DNA from: Antedon mediterranea
Taxonomy: Eukaryota > Echinodermata > Crinoidea > Comatulida > Antedonidae
Direction of reading: 5' to 3'
DNA length: 64,000 nucleotides
NCBI RefSeq assembly: GCF_964355755.1
Contig: NC_092672.1
Location: forward strand, 6,138,001-6,202,000
The position numbers and the translations under genes were made by a program. The notes below the pieces were generated by a model. The model made no database searches, had not been told where the DNA came from, and saw only the letters and a program-made list of their open reading frames with translations. Below, in pieces: positions 1 to 12,900 of this stretch; positions within the stretch are counted from its first letter, which is position 1, and each line of letters begins with the position of its first letter.

Positions 1-101
1 AAAAAAGTGTAAGGTGCCCAAATATGGTAGTGATATGACATCATCATGTCCATATATGGGCACATTTTCATATACAATTTGATAGTGTAGACAGAGCTTA
101 A
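1..101. mobile_element. Tourist-like MITE, right part, cut by window edge
   Basis: Begins inside the element (GTGTAAGGTGCCCAAATATGG) and ends with TTTGATAGTGTAGACAGAGCT followed by TAA. The family is a near-perfect foldback of about 150 bp with terminal AGCTCTGTC.../...GACAGAGCT. Flanking TTA or TAA fits a PIF/Harbinger target duplication. Confidence 0.75.
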
Positions 102-204
102 GATGACACAGGCCACTATTGGTCATATCTGTCTAAAGTCTGATTTTCCCACTCCTCTCAAAAACAAGCAATGTGGAACCACGACAATTCTTTACAAACC
201 CCAC

Positions 205-2589
205 CTTGTCAAGGTCAACTTGAACAGTTTTTAACCTGGATATTTCAGATTCATTTGATTCTTTAAGCTTTTGTAGTGATGTAACTTCACCTTCCTTTGT
301 AGATAATGATGTTTGTAATTTAGTGCTATAAAATAGAATATAAAAACATAATTTTACTAATAATACCAAACACATCTATAAAGTAGAACATTAATAGTGA
401 TTACTAAGCTATGTCTACACTATCAAACTAGTTTGACAATAAAGTGTGATGTGCCCAAAATGGTATTGATATGCTTAAATATGGTAGTGATATGGCATCA
501 TCATGTCCATATGGGCACATCACATTTTTTCGTCACATAAATTTGATAGTGTAGACAGAGATTAACATTAAGAAATCAATCAGTGTACTTAGGACTTGAA
601 AATCTGATCACTTCAATAAAATACTTTTTATGACTTACATTTGTTCTTGTAACTTCTTTGAGTTTTCATTTTCTTGATTTTCATGTTTCTGTTTTTCTTC
701 CAATTGATTTTCGTATTCCTTAGCTTCTTTGGCTAATTCTTCATTTTCATTTTTCAATGTTGATGTTGTCGTCGCTGCCTCTTCTAACTTAGCTTTTATT
801 TCACCACTATAAAGTAAACCAAAAAGATTAAAAGAATGTGTTTACACTGATATACTATGAATGAAAATAAAAATGGATCAAAGACCATGTAACACAGTGT
901 CTGTATACCATGTACCTCCCAACTTAAGGGTCTTTCAAACCTGTTTCGGCATGGCTCTGGCAAATCAGAAGGCAAGTTTTTGTTTCACATGTCTACGCGC
1001 ATATCTATTGGCGCATGAAAACAAAACATTCACATGCAATTTAATTTGCCAGTGCTGGACCGGAACCATGCAGGAACAAGTGCTATGTACTGTTTCATTA
1101 AATTGGTAAACATTCAAAGCTTCACAACAATAGTTCGTCTGTTTAAATTTTATTTTTAGGATCTGTAAAAATACTTACACTTCTTTATTCATTTGAGAAA
1201 GAGCATCTTCTTTGCCTTTAACTTCTTCTTGTTTTTCCTCTATTTGGTTCTTCATTTGTTTTACTTCTTCTCGTAATCCGTTCTCATCTTCCTTCAGGTT
1301 ATCTATCTGTCGTTTGCTTTCCTCTAGTTGGTAATTGGCTTCATCTCTGCAAATAAAACAAATGTAATCAAATCAATACATCATATTTGTATTCCTTTAG
1401 ATGCAACAAATCAAGACTATCTAAAGATGTAGAAGGACTTGTATTTTAATCTTCCGTTGTATTTGCCTTATAGGCAGTCATGTATTCATTTCTGAATGTA
1501 GGGTAAAGAGCTGTTGAGCTAATTGCAGTAAGCCTCTGCATAATATAGTAGGATGGCCAGTTCCATTCCACGCCGCTTTATCCTCCCTAGTATTTTTAAC
1601 CTGCTACTCATTTACAGCCGAGTAGACAGGGAGTGGTCGGGAATTGAACCCAGGTCTCTCTGTAACCACTCGGCCTACATTCTGTCAACACTATCAAACT
1701 AGTTTGACAAAAATTGTGTAGTGATATACCTAAATATGGTAGTGATATACCTAAATATGGTAGTGATATACCTAAATATGGTAGTGATATACCTAAATAT
1801 GGTAGTGATATACCTAAATATGGTAGTGATATACCTAAATATGGTAGTGATATACCTAAATATGGTAGTGATATACCTAAATATGGTAGTGATATACCTA
1901 AATATGGTAGTGATATACCTAAATATGGTAGTGATATGACATCACCATTTCCATATAGAGGCACATCACATTTTTGTTGTCACATACAGTTTGATAATGC
2001 TTTAACTTACAGCTGTGTTTGTAGTGAACCTATATTCTGTTCTTCTTTCTCTGAATGTTCCTTGCTTTGTTGGTCCAGCGTTTTCTTGAATCTTTCAACC
2101 TCCCTTGTCAATCGTTCTCTTTCTCTTTCAGATTCTGTTACCTCTCTCGTCTTGTCATTTAGTGACTGTTGTATTGTGTTACTGTAAAATAAGTATAAGA
2201 ATAAGTAATTTGTTTTGTAAATATAGTATTAAAATGAAATACTTAATGAATTCTTAGACCTAAATATTATAAAATAATGTGTAAAAAAGGTGTAGTCTTG
2301 TGGGAGAACTACTTTTTCAATAGTGACCTAAGAAAGCTCTACCAATTGCTCAATAGTCATATCCCTCTGAATTGGAAACAATTCCTAAAGGAGGGGTTTT
2401 CTGTCTTCTACTCAAACGTACAGTTCAGTTTTCATTGCTCCTCTTGATACCTCCTCCTCTTTCTTTTTGACCTCATTTTCTCCAGATTGTTTTTCTAAAA
2501 CATCTAATTTTTGTAATAAATCTTTCTTCTCATCTTCTAGGGCTGATACTAAACTTTCTGTCTCCTTTAACTTGCTCTGTACATCATTC
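205..2589 (-). CDS. CLIP1: CLIP rod, repeated 56-57-residue exon modules
   Basis: Exons 2589-2422 (168 nt), 2181-2011 (171 nt), 1346-1179 (168 nt), 806-639 (168 nt) and 325-205 (partial or final). Each full one starts with the third base of a codon and ends with the second, so they are symmetric, and 168 nt equals 56 residues or exactly eight heptads. The modules at 1346 and 806 align without gaps, sharing LEE near the start, a central LK and NQ(I/L)EEKQ at the same offset. This indicates exon duplication. The donor of the last exon (GTGGGG at 204) is weak, so its end is provisional. Confidence 0.85.
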
Positions 2590-5500
2590 CTAAGAAGACA
2601 AAGAAAGTATACATATATATTAATTACAAAACCGGCTTTTTAAACCACTTATATAGTGGAGATTATAATGCAATGTTATGAGAATAAATATATATGATCA
2701 CATATATAGGAAGAAGGGAGATAGGAAGGACGGGAGGGAAAGAGGAAGGAGGGAGAGAAGAAGGAGGGAGAGAAGAAGGAGGAAGAGAGGAAGGAGGGAG
2801 AGAAGGAGGGAGAGGAGGGAGAGAGGAAGGAGAAAGAGAGGAAGGAGAAAGAGAGGAGGGAGAAAAGGAGGGAGAGGAAGAAGAAAGAGAGGAAGGAGGG
2901 AGGGAGAGAGGAAAGAGAAAGTGAGGAAGAAGGCAGGGAGAGAGGAAGGAGAAAGAGAGGAAGGAGGGAGGGAGAAAGGAAGGAGAAAGAGAAGAAGGAG
3001 GGAGAGAGCAAGGAGAAAGAGAGTAAGGAGGAAGGGAGAGAGGAAGGAGGGAGAGAGGAAGGGGTGGTGTTGTTGAGTGAATGATATAATAATAACCAGG
3101 GGTGTCATTTTCAGCCAGCTTTGGCCTCTCGAATGTTCATTTTAAAAACATGGTCTATTAATAAAATTAAAAACTCTCACATTTTGTCTTCTACATTCTT
3201 TAACTGTTCTTTTTCATTATTATTCTTGTCTTGCGTATCTTTCAATTCTTCTTTATATTTCTCTAACTCTTGTTTAACTGAGTTGATTGTTTCCGCTTGT
3301 GTCTTCAGTGTTTCTTCATGGTCTGTATTTACTTTCTTTAATGAGTCTCTTTCAGTTGTCAGTTCAGACAATGAAATATTAATTTTCTCATTTGCCTTTA
3401 TTGCCTAAAATGACAACAAAATAATATCATGTTTAAACTCCCAAAAACCAGACTTCTTCATGTTCCATTTCTTTATTTTCCTACTCAAAAATGCACTATG
3501 AAAACCACAATACTTAATTTTTGTGTGGCCACCATAGAGTTATTACACACCATAGAGTTATTACATCACAACTAGAGAGTTATTACATCACACACCATAG
3601 AGTTATTACATCACAACTAGAGTTAACTGCTCTGTAACTGATGAGTACCATGGAGAGGGACCATCAAATATGGCTGCATCACATCAGCAAACTAAATTCT
3701 GCAGTACCTACAGTGATCATATAAGGTCAAAGTTCACAGAATCTATACTCTACCTCATTTTTAGCATTGACTTCACTTTCTATCTGTTTCATTATCTCCT
3801 CTTGTTTCCTATTTTTTTCTTGTTCTGAAGAGCTGGAGTTTTCTAACAATGCTTCTAATCTTTGCACTTTTTGAAGTGACTGTTCATTTTCAGATTTCAT
3901 CTTCTCATTGTCACCTTGCAAATCTTCAAACTTTAACTGCATTTCTTCTAATTCAAACTAATAAAAGCAAAAAGTATATTATTATATATATTTGAGTGGG
4001 TGAGTGAAACATCTAGCTCATGTGTACTAGTACATCTTTTAGACAAGTAGGGGGTTACCCCGGTGTACTAGTACACACACAGCCACCGTCACTCACACAT
4101 ACTGAGCAATGTGGGAGAACAGGAGTTTACTACTGAACAACCTTCCCAGTATTTAGAATAAAGAAATAAAAATATAATAAAATATGCCAACTTTCATACA
4201 GAACTAATTACAGGTGATAATCTTGCATCTTTCACTGTATAACACATGATATGTTAAATAACATTGTAGAAAAAATCTTTTATAATATGATGGATTTGTC
4301 GTAGGTTGAAGTGGATTGATTCAAAAGAATCTTTTAAAAATAAAACAAACATAAAATTATAAAGATGCACAACAACTTGAATAAAAGAATTTACCTCTAG
4401 TTCTGATTTCTTTTGCTTAATGTCATCTAAAGTTGATGCGATACTTTGTTTCTCTTGTGACAATGCATCTTTCACAGACTCCTTCTCCAAGATTATCTCC
4501 TTCAACTTGGCAACTTCTTCAACATGCTGTTTCTTGATCTCTTCTTCCAGTAACTGCGCCTCATCTTGCAGATCCGTGATTTTAACCTTGCTTTCCTGTA
4601 ATTCTTTTTGCTGAGAGTTGATAGTATGGTAGAAAAAAAAGAAAGCAAACTTAAAATAAAAAACTGGTGTTATGGCAGAAGCACAAAAAGCACGAAAGCA
4701 AAAACAAAATCATGTGACAATGACAATGTTAGTATAATTCAGTGAAAAACTAAAAAATAAAAAAACAAATATAATATCTTACAACAGAAAGATTAAGATG
4801 AAACCATTAATAAATAAGCTTTAAATAAAAACCAGTGTAAAGAAAAACAATGAAACCACAACAAACATTTAGATACAAAAATTAACTATAAAAATGTCTG
4901 GTGAAGAGACTAATTATAAGTCTGGTGCAGAGATGCCTAATGTTTACACTTGGTAACCAGGGACATCAACACAGTACAGATCTAAATAAATTGTACAGAG
5001 GTTTGGTTGAAATGTTTCATTTGATGTTGAAAAAATGATGAACTGATCACACACACCAAAAATGTACAAAGGTAACAAAAAGAAAAGTTAAAAAATATAA
5101 AATACTGTACTCAAAACAGAAAAAAATATACTTGTGTTACACAAATGAGAAATATTTTCTATACATTTTGTGTACAGAAAAATAAAAACACAGAAACAAA
5201 AAAAACTAATTTTGATTAACATTTCAAAGAGATCCAAATAAAATTGGAATATGAATGTTAAAGTATTAATTTTTGTTTCAGATTTAGCTAATATGATGTC
5301 GATATGATTTAGGTTTAAGGTCCAATTTCCAGTGTTCATTTGTTGGTATATAAAACAGTTTCTTGGTCATGTATGTCTGTAAACTAACTAAATAAAAATG
5401 AAACCAAATGTTTGAACAACAAATACCAGTAAATTTATTACATACATCTTATTTTTGTTTATTTATAGTATGTCTCACAAAAACTTACATACTCAAGCTC

Positions 5501-6871
5501 AGTTGGATAAAATTTTACAACTTTTAAAAAATTCTAAAACAATATTTAGCAGGCATATATATATATACACACAATTATCTATAATAACAAATCAATATCA
5601 ATCAATAACAACAAATCAATATCAATCAATAATAGCAAATCAATATCAATCAATATTAATAATAGCAAATCAATATCTGGAAAGTTAGGACAGATGATGC
5701 ATTAGAAAATGTTGAATTTCAACCAATATGATTTTGCTAAAATTCTGTATTATATTTGAAGTTCTATTATGAAATTATTAATGATAAATTTACAAATCAT
5801 ATAAAACTGAAAGTATTGTAAAATTATGGATACATCGTTGAACAAATTCTGAAACCTTTATACCTCATACACACTCAAGCTCGTAACCAGGGGCAACTTT
5901 ACTGAAATACCTTTTTCAAACTATTAGTTGTGGAAGTGATGGTAAATAGGCCTAGCCTAGTTAGCTGATTTTGTACCCTTTTGTAGAAAAAATAAGCCAC
6001 TTTGGTTACGAGCTTGACACTAATTATTAATTACTGTATCATAAATACACATTTTGTTTTTAAAGTTAGGAAAAAAAATAAAGTATTACATTTCTACTCA
6101 GAAGACATTTAATTTTAAAACCTTATCTAAATTTGATTCCTAAAAAGGCATCTAATATTTTATGAATGATAAACATACACATATGAAAGTCACAAAAACA
6201 TCTCGTCCTTCATTTAACAATAGCAATATGCACATGCTATATATAACTTCTGACAAAATCCATTTAATGCTATCTAATATAATAACCATCAATAATTGTA
6301 TAATTTAAAACATAGCATGCATTAAAAAAAAAGAAAACTGCCAGATTTATTTTTAATAAAAGTTTTAATAACTGCAAGTATTATAAATGCTTAATGTAAT
6401 AAAAGCATACGCTGAGCCTGTATGATGGATATGTCATTGTGGGTAGTGTATTGTTTTTTTGTTTATTAATATTATATAGGATCTTATCTAGGATAATGAT
6501 GATGATGATTATCTTAATGATGATGATGGTGATGATGTCAGATGATTATAAGCCGATGATGATGATGATGGTGATGATGTCAGATGATGATAGTGGTGAT
6601 GATAATGATGCAAGATGATGATGATGATTATGAGCAGATGATGGTGAGCCGATGATGATGATTATAAGCCGATGATGATGATGGTGATGATGTCAGATGA
6701 TGATGATAATGTAAGATGATGATGATGATGATTATGAGCAGATGATGTTGAGCCGATGATGGTGATAATGATGATGATGATGATGAGCTGATGATGATGA
6801 TGAGCTGATAATGATGATGAGCTGATGATGGTGATAATGATGATGATGATGATGAGCTGATGATGGTGATA

Positions 6872-6911
<40 letters not shown>

Positions 6912-9900
6912 GCTGATGATGATAATGATGAGCTGATAATGATGATGAGCTGATAATGATGATGAGCTGATAATGATGATGAGCTGATGATGATGTTCCT
7001 TCCTAGTGATGTGTTCTGTGGTCCTAAAAATGTTGGTAAACTTTTTGAAAGTGCAAAAGGTGCAAAAAGGCAAACACATTAATGTGCTTTAGAGCAATGA
7101 AAGGAAGAAAGTCAATAGGACAGTGAAGAAAAGGAGAAAGAATGGACAGGATAATAAATGAAGGAAGAGAAAGTAACATGCAGTGCATATATTGACAGAG
7201 ACAACTTAGATAATGATGATAACCCTAACAGAAGTATGAGGTGGATGTTGCAAGTGGGGTAGGGTCTAAAAAGGAATGTCCATCATTAATTAATTAGACC
7301 CTTAATGAATAACACTAACTTTAAAACATGCATTAATAATTAATTTTAGTAAGATAATTTTTCAGTTTTGACAAAAAAAGTGTGAGGTGCCCAAATATGG
7401 TAGTGGTGTGACATCATCATGTCCATATATGGACATTTTTTGTCACATAAGTTTGATAGTGTATAAAGGACTAATAGAAGTTTTGTTATAATTTTGAGCA
7501 GAATGAACATTTCTGATAAACGATTAATTTAATAACTAGATTATATAAACAATAGCAGTATTTTGAAATCATTAAAGTAGTTTTATAAAGGCAATGCAAC
7601 GCAAGGCAGTGCATGAGACAAGGAAAATGTTGTATGTTATGTTACATAAGTAAGCAATCACTGTTATTATGCTTTTTGGACTTGCGCTGTGAAATGAAAT
7701 TGAAGAAAGAAAAGCCAATACAGTAAATATACTAAAAATTTAAAACAACACACATATAATAAATCTATTCAGGTCTCTATCCAATTAAACTATGTCTCAA
7801 ATTAAAATTAAAATCTCCATTTCTGTGGACTGTAACAGCACAATAGTAAATTTAACATCAAATTTTTGGTCCCAAAGAGTGGCACATAATTAGAGGAAGA
7901 CCTGAACAATTGAACTCAAACGCCAAACATAATCTGTGCATTACAATAACAAAAATATCATATAGGAGTACAAATAAAAGGGGATAACTTTGTAGGATAT
8001 TATATATTTATATAGATACACAAATTATACACAATTTTATTTATTTAATTTCCTATACATGGAAAGCCCAGCTTGTCAATAATTTCATATTTGGTTTCAC
8101 TATAAGCATCACACATTAATATTTTACAAAAGCACAGATATAAAGCAGCTATTATAGTACAGTAGAACCTTTCCTTTGGGACACGCCTATTAAGGGGACA
8201 CGCCTATTAAGGGGACATGCCTATTAAGGGGACACCCCTATTAAGGGGACACCCCTATTAAGGGGACACCCCTATTAAGGAACATCCCTATTAAGGAACA
8301 TCCCTATTAAGGAACATCCCTATTAAGGGGACATCCCTATTGAGGAACATCCCTATTCAGGGGACACCCTTATTAAGGGGACACCCCTATTAAGGGGACA
8401 TTTTGTTGGGTCTAAAAGGCATCTCCTTAATAGGGGTTCCACTGTAATACTACATATCGTACACAACAAAATAATTTTATGTAACAATATAACTAATATA
8501 TAATTTTGACATTTGGTATTGCATGCGAGCATTCAGTACTGCACATAGATCAGCTTAATGGTTGTGGTGTCTTGTATAGTTACCTACAATTAATAATTAT
8601 TGAATCTAACATTGCGTTCTATGTTAGGAGTCTAATTTTTAAATGCTTTTAGAATTACATGTGATATCATCTTTGACTTTTCAGTGGATAATTTAGATAA
8701 ACAATTTTCACATACTTTTTCCTTACGATAAAACTGACTAAAATCGTATATAAAATATGAAAGTAAAGGAAAAAAATAACTATTGCTTTCTCTAAATTAT
8801 ATTGCCATAGCATGCCATATAAGGATATATATTTTTAGAGCATAATTTGTACCTATATGTCATTCAACAGAAATGGAAGTTATGACAGCACTTACATACT
8901 TTATAACAATTTCTCTCTTTTAAAAAATTAATATATGTATAATACTATTATCCTGAAGCTTTATCCCTGACTAATTTATATACTCTATTATATGTAATAA
9001 ACTTAATTGTATGCAGCACTAGTCTAGTCTAATCTAAACTATACATTTATAAATATGTACTAGAGTCCCTGTTGTAGCACAGTCTATACAAAAGCACACA
9101 TAACAAGCATAGGTCTAGAACCATCAAGTACTTTTTTTATAGTTTGAACTTTAGGTAAAGAATTAATTTGATTTTGAAAGTTTTGTTGGATTTTAGATTT
9201 CTATATTAAAAGTTAAAAATAATCCTGGTACAAATAAATAATAAAATTAGTAAGGTATAGATAAAATTATACTTTTAAATGGTTAGTTTCTATTTTACCC
9301 ATTGAGTTGTTAAGATATAACATAATTCTGTATGCTCCTAGTAAAGCACATTTAGACAACAGTTTTACATACAGTAGGTTAGGTTACACCAATACAACTA
9401 TCTATAGTACTATACATTGTACAGTGTTTTAGTTAAACAACCCTAACATGATACCATAGACACAGTAGGTTAAAACAACTATAGTACATCACCATTTCTT
9501 TTCTAAATTGTTTGCGTTCCGCTGGTCTGATATACAATTTAAAATACTACACAATTTTAAATGGCACTTGATAGAAATAGACAACAAGCTTAAAGCTTTA
9601 TACAACTGCGGTTCTCGGAAATAATGACACCAAATTGTTGGATATTTTTAAAACACATCCATAAGTAATCATATACATATAAATAGGGTTGTTTTTTTTA
9701 AATAAATAAATAAAATTGTTTGTTGAAAATTTGTAGATAATTCTCTAACTTCTAATTTAATAATAATTGAAAATAATATTTGATTTTTAATATTTTGAAC
9801 AAGACGTGCATGCATTAAAATAAATGAATTAAATAAGGTAAATGGTAACTTTTGAAGTATTTTGTGTATAATTCTGCCAATAATTAATAAGCATATTTTA

Positions 9901-12900
9901 TCAACAAACTTATGTTTTTTTTGTTAAGATGGCAAAAGCAATACACATCTGTTATAGGATTTATACAATGAAAAAAACACACACATACACAGGATATATA
10001 AGGTATACAACTAAAATGAAGCTAAATATGGAATTTTAATAGAAACCGAGATGACAAAGAAACACCAAATGCAGGAAAACTCTTACCAGACTACACTTGA
10101 TCATTCTGATATGGCATGTGGATAGGTTAGCGTAGTTTGTTATGTGGTTGATAGTTAAGGGTGGGGGTTGAATTTGGTGGGAACTAGGGTGGCAGTTTTT
10201 TTTATATATTGTTGTATGTATGGGAGCTTTAGTAAACTTAGTCATTGGCAGTGAGTCAAGGATAGTCAACATTTTCTAGATTTTGCAGTCTATGTAACAT
10301 GTGGATGTTTATATGGATGTTCTATGTGTGTATTCACTTTTGGTGTTCTCTACAGAATATGTATGTCTACTTTTTAATGTGTTTCATATTCTAACATAAC
10401 TGTAATACATATTTAATTGAGGACCAATTTATCTATGGTTGTCAATCTGTATCGGTGCATGTCTTATTTATATGAATAGCTACTCTTGAATTTTGATAGT
10501 ATTGGCTGCAAGCGTGGAAAAAAGAAAGAAAAAAAAAACAAGTTGAGAGATTGCGAACTACAAACTACTAAAAAATAAAGCATCTTTAAAATTGATACTT
10601 AATATTTTCAGCACCTAAAATTATTTTTTTGTATCTTTCAAAAGACTCTTTGTTCATGAAGTAACTTCATTGTTTCCTATATGATTGCACATTTAATTAA
10701 AAACTAAAATATTTATCTCATTAAATGTAATGATGTATCTATTATTTAACTTTTAAAACAATTCCTTTGATATAATAAAAATAAGATTATAAAATAAATC
10801 GTTATAGTAGTAATAAACATATTTTTTTTGAAATATATATTTTCTATTTTATATATTAACAGTAATAAAAATCAAATTGCATAATAATTAAAAATTCATT
10901 TATATCAATTTGGCATAACAGTAATAAAAAATATAATTGCATAAAAATTAATTTATATGAACTACAAACTAGAATATATGTATATGTTTCATATTAAATT
11001 TTGGTTCAAAGTTAAAATAACTTTATATATTAAAAAAATACTAGATAAAAAAATGTAAAAATAAAATAAAAAATGATAATATAAAAAATATAGAATAATA
11101 ATAATAGAATAAATAATATAAAAAATATATTTATTTATTCATTTGCACATAGTATACACAATTAAAAGATAGGAACATGCAGTTTACAGTGCTGTACATG
11201 TGTACTGTACACACACTATACAATAACAAATATAACAATAGTATCAAAGACCATGTGTCATGTAGATAGGCCATTAACGTAGAAACGTACGGTTACAAGT
11301 TTTCATGTTTCTTCGTCAAAACGGAGACATGTACACATAGTGCACAAAACCTCCATTGATGGACACAATAGTACACACACTTTTTTTTGTTTTTAGTGTC
11401 CTTAGACATTGTACTGTAGCTATTCATCCTGTATAACCCTTTGACCTCTCTAAATGCACTTTGTAAAACTGGATGATCACATTAGTCTTCACAAACGCAC
11501 ACAATATTCAACATAAAAACAAGTCTCCTAACATACAGAATTGAACCCAGAACTTTGGTATTGTTAGGCAAGCACTATTAACCACCACCATTAGTATTGC
11601 TACAAATTCCAGTTAAAAAACAATATAGTTAATATATCTAACGTGTATTTAATGATTAGAAACAGAGGCTCATATTACAGTATGTATTATCATGACAATA
11701 ATACATTATTCAACAATACTGACAGATGATCTTTTACTATTATTATTTAGGTTAATAGGACTTCCTAAACAGGGCTCGATTTAATTTACTAGCCCAACTG
11801 TCATTTCGTCGGCAGTTGGGCTAGTAGCTTAAGTTGATTAATGAGCCTCGGTATAACGGAAATAGTGCTCATTTTGGCAAGGCGAAAAGGGCATGAATAG
11901 AGTGGCTATTCCAAGGCCAGTTTTAACTAGACATTAGGTTAGTTAGGCTGGGCAAGTTGGGCTAGTACTAAATCGAGCCCTGCTGAACACTGATAAGTCA
12001 AAGCATTACCACATTTGATTTCTCCACATTTTTTTTACGTATAATTTTTAGAATTAGAAAAAAAGAGTGCCAAACACAAGTGCAGACGAAACCAATACAA
12101 GAAAACACAACCACCGCACGATTCACAACGATTATACGGTACTCACAATTTTATCGTTTTTGGTTTGATATTTCTTGATTTCTTCAAGATGCTGCTGCCG
12201 AAGGTTTTCAAAGTGTTTCTGTGACTCGTCTTTGTTGTGGTTAAGGCTGTCCAATAACTCGGTTACTTTTTTGTTTGACTCTTCCAGCTGTGAGGTTAAT
12301 TCTTCAATTTGTCTAAGTAAATATTCACAGTAAAATAAATTGTAGTAACCGACACACCAAAGGCCAAGTTACAAAGTATAGAATCTATGTTATTCCTTAT
12401 GACCATTTACACACAACAGAATGGTGCTTACTGTTACGTATCATCTGTATATATTGGCCTTTAAGGTGCGTCCCACCTTAGGATATAATTGACATATCTA
12501 ATTTTTGTGTAATTATCCTACAAAATGGTTTATATATTATTTGCTGACCTACTTCATTCTAGTCTTCCAAAATTGTATTCAAAGAGGTAAATATGAAGAA
12601 TTTATAGGTAATTTCTAATCATCCATTTTTAAAAAAATGTATTTATTTTAGGTATAAAAAAATTACAAAAAGCAGACAAAAGTCTGAAAATATTGTTTAC
12701 ATGGGCCACTCTCATGATTTCCATAACATGGTGATAAACAACAAGGGGCTAAAATGGACAAGATAATCCCTACTCTTTCTGAAATAAGCACTGGGTTCTT
12801 TTAAGTGCACACAAAGTCAGATATGTACACAGGATCTCTAGTTTTAAGTACCTATCCAAACATACTACAACAACAATGGTTCAGAAGTGCATTGAACCTG

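Larger units (their letters stand above)
4611..12146 (-). other. Large CLIP intron (7.5 kb), repeat-filled
   Basis: No supported exon. Contents: AT-rich sequence, a 22-bp tandem repeat near 5.6 kb, a TIR element near 5.9 kb, a GAT microsatellite, a MITE at 7.4 kb, an expanded element at 8.2-8.4 kb, and a hAT-like foldback at 11.8 kb. Rod exons on either side join in phase 0 (…TKNDKI + QKELQESK…). Confidence 0.6.

Noticed and set aside
1630-1683. tRNA gene on the minus strand
   Set aside because: A- and B-box-like motifs are too close together and no acceptor stem or full cloverleaf can be drawn; fits a SINE head.
1714-2187. Open frames with IPKYGSD repeats across the 21-bp array
   Set aside because: They exist on both strands only because the repeat period is divisible by three; the array lies within a MITE in an intron.
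2676-3108. Long open frames rich in Arg/Glu/Gly or Ser/Leu/Phe
   Set aside because: Artefact of the polypurine tract; present in several frames on both strands.
6732-7079. Open frame with poly-His/poly-Ser
   Set aside because: Translation of the GAT microsatellite.
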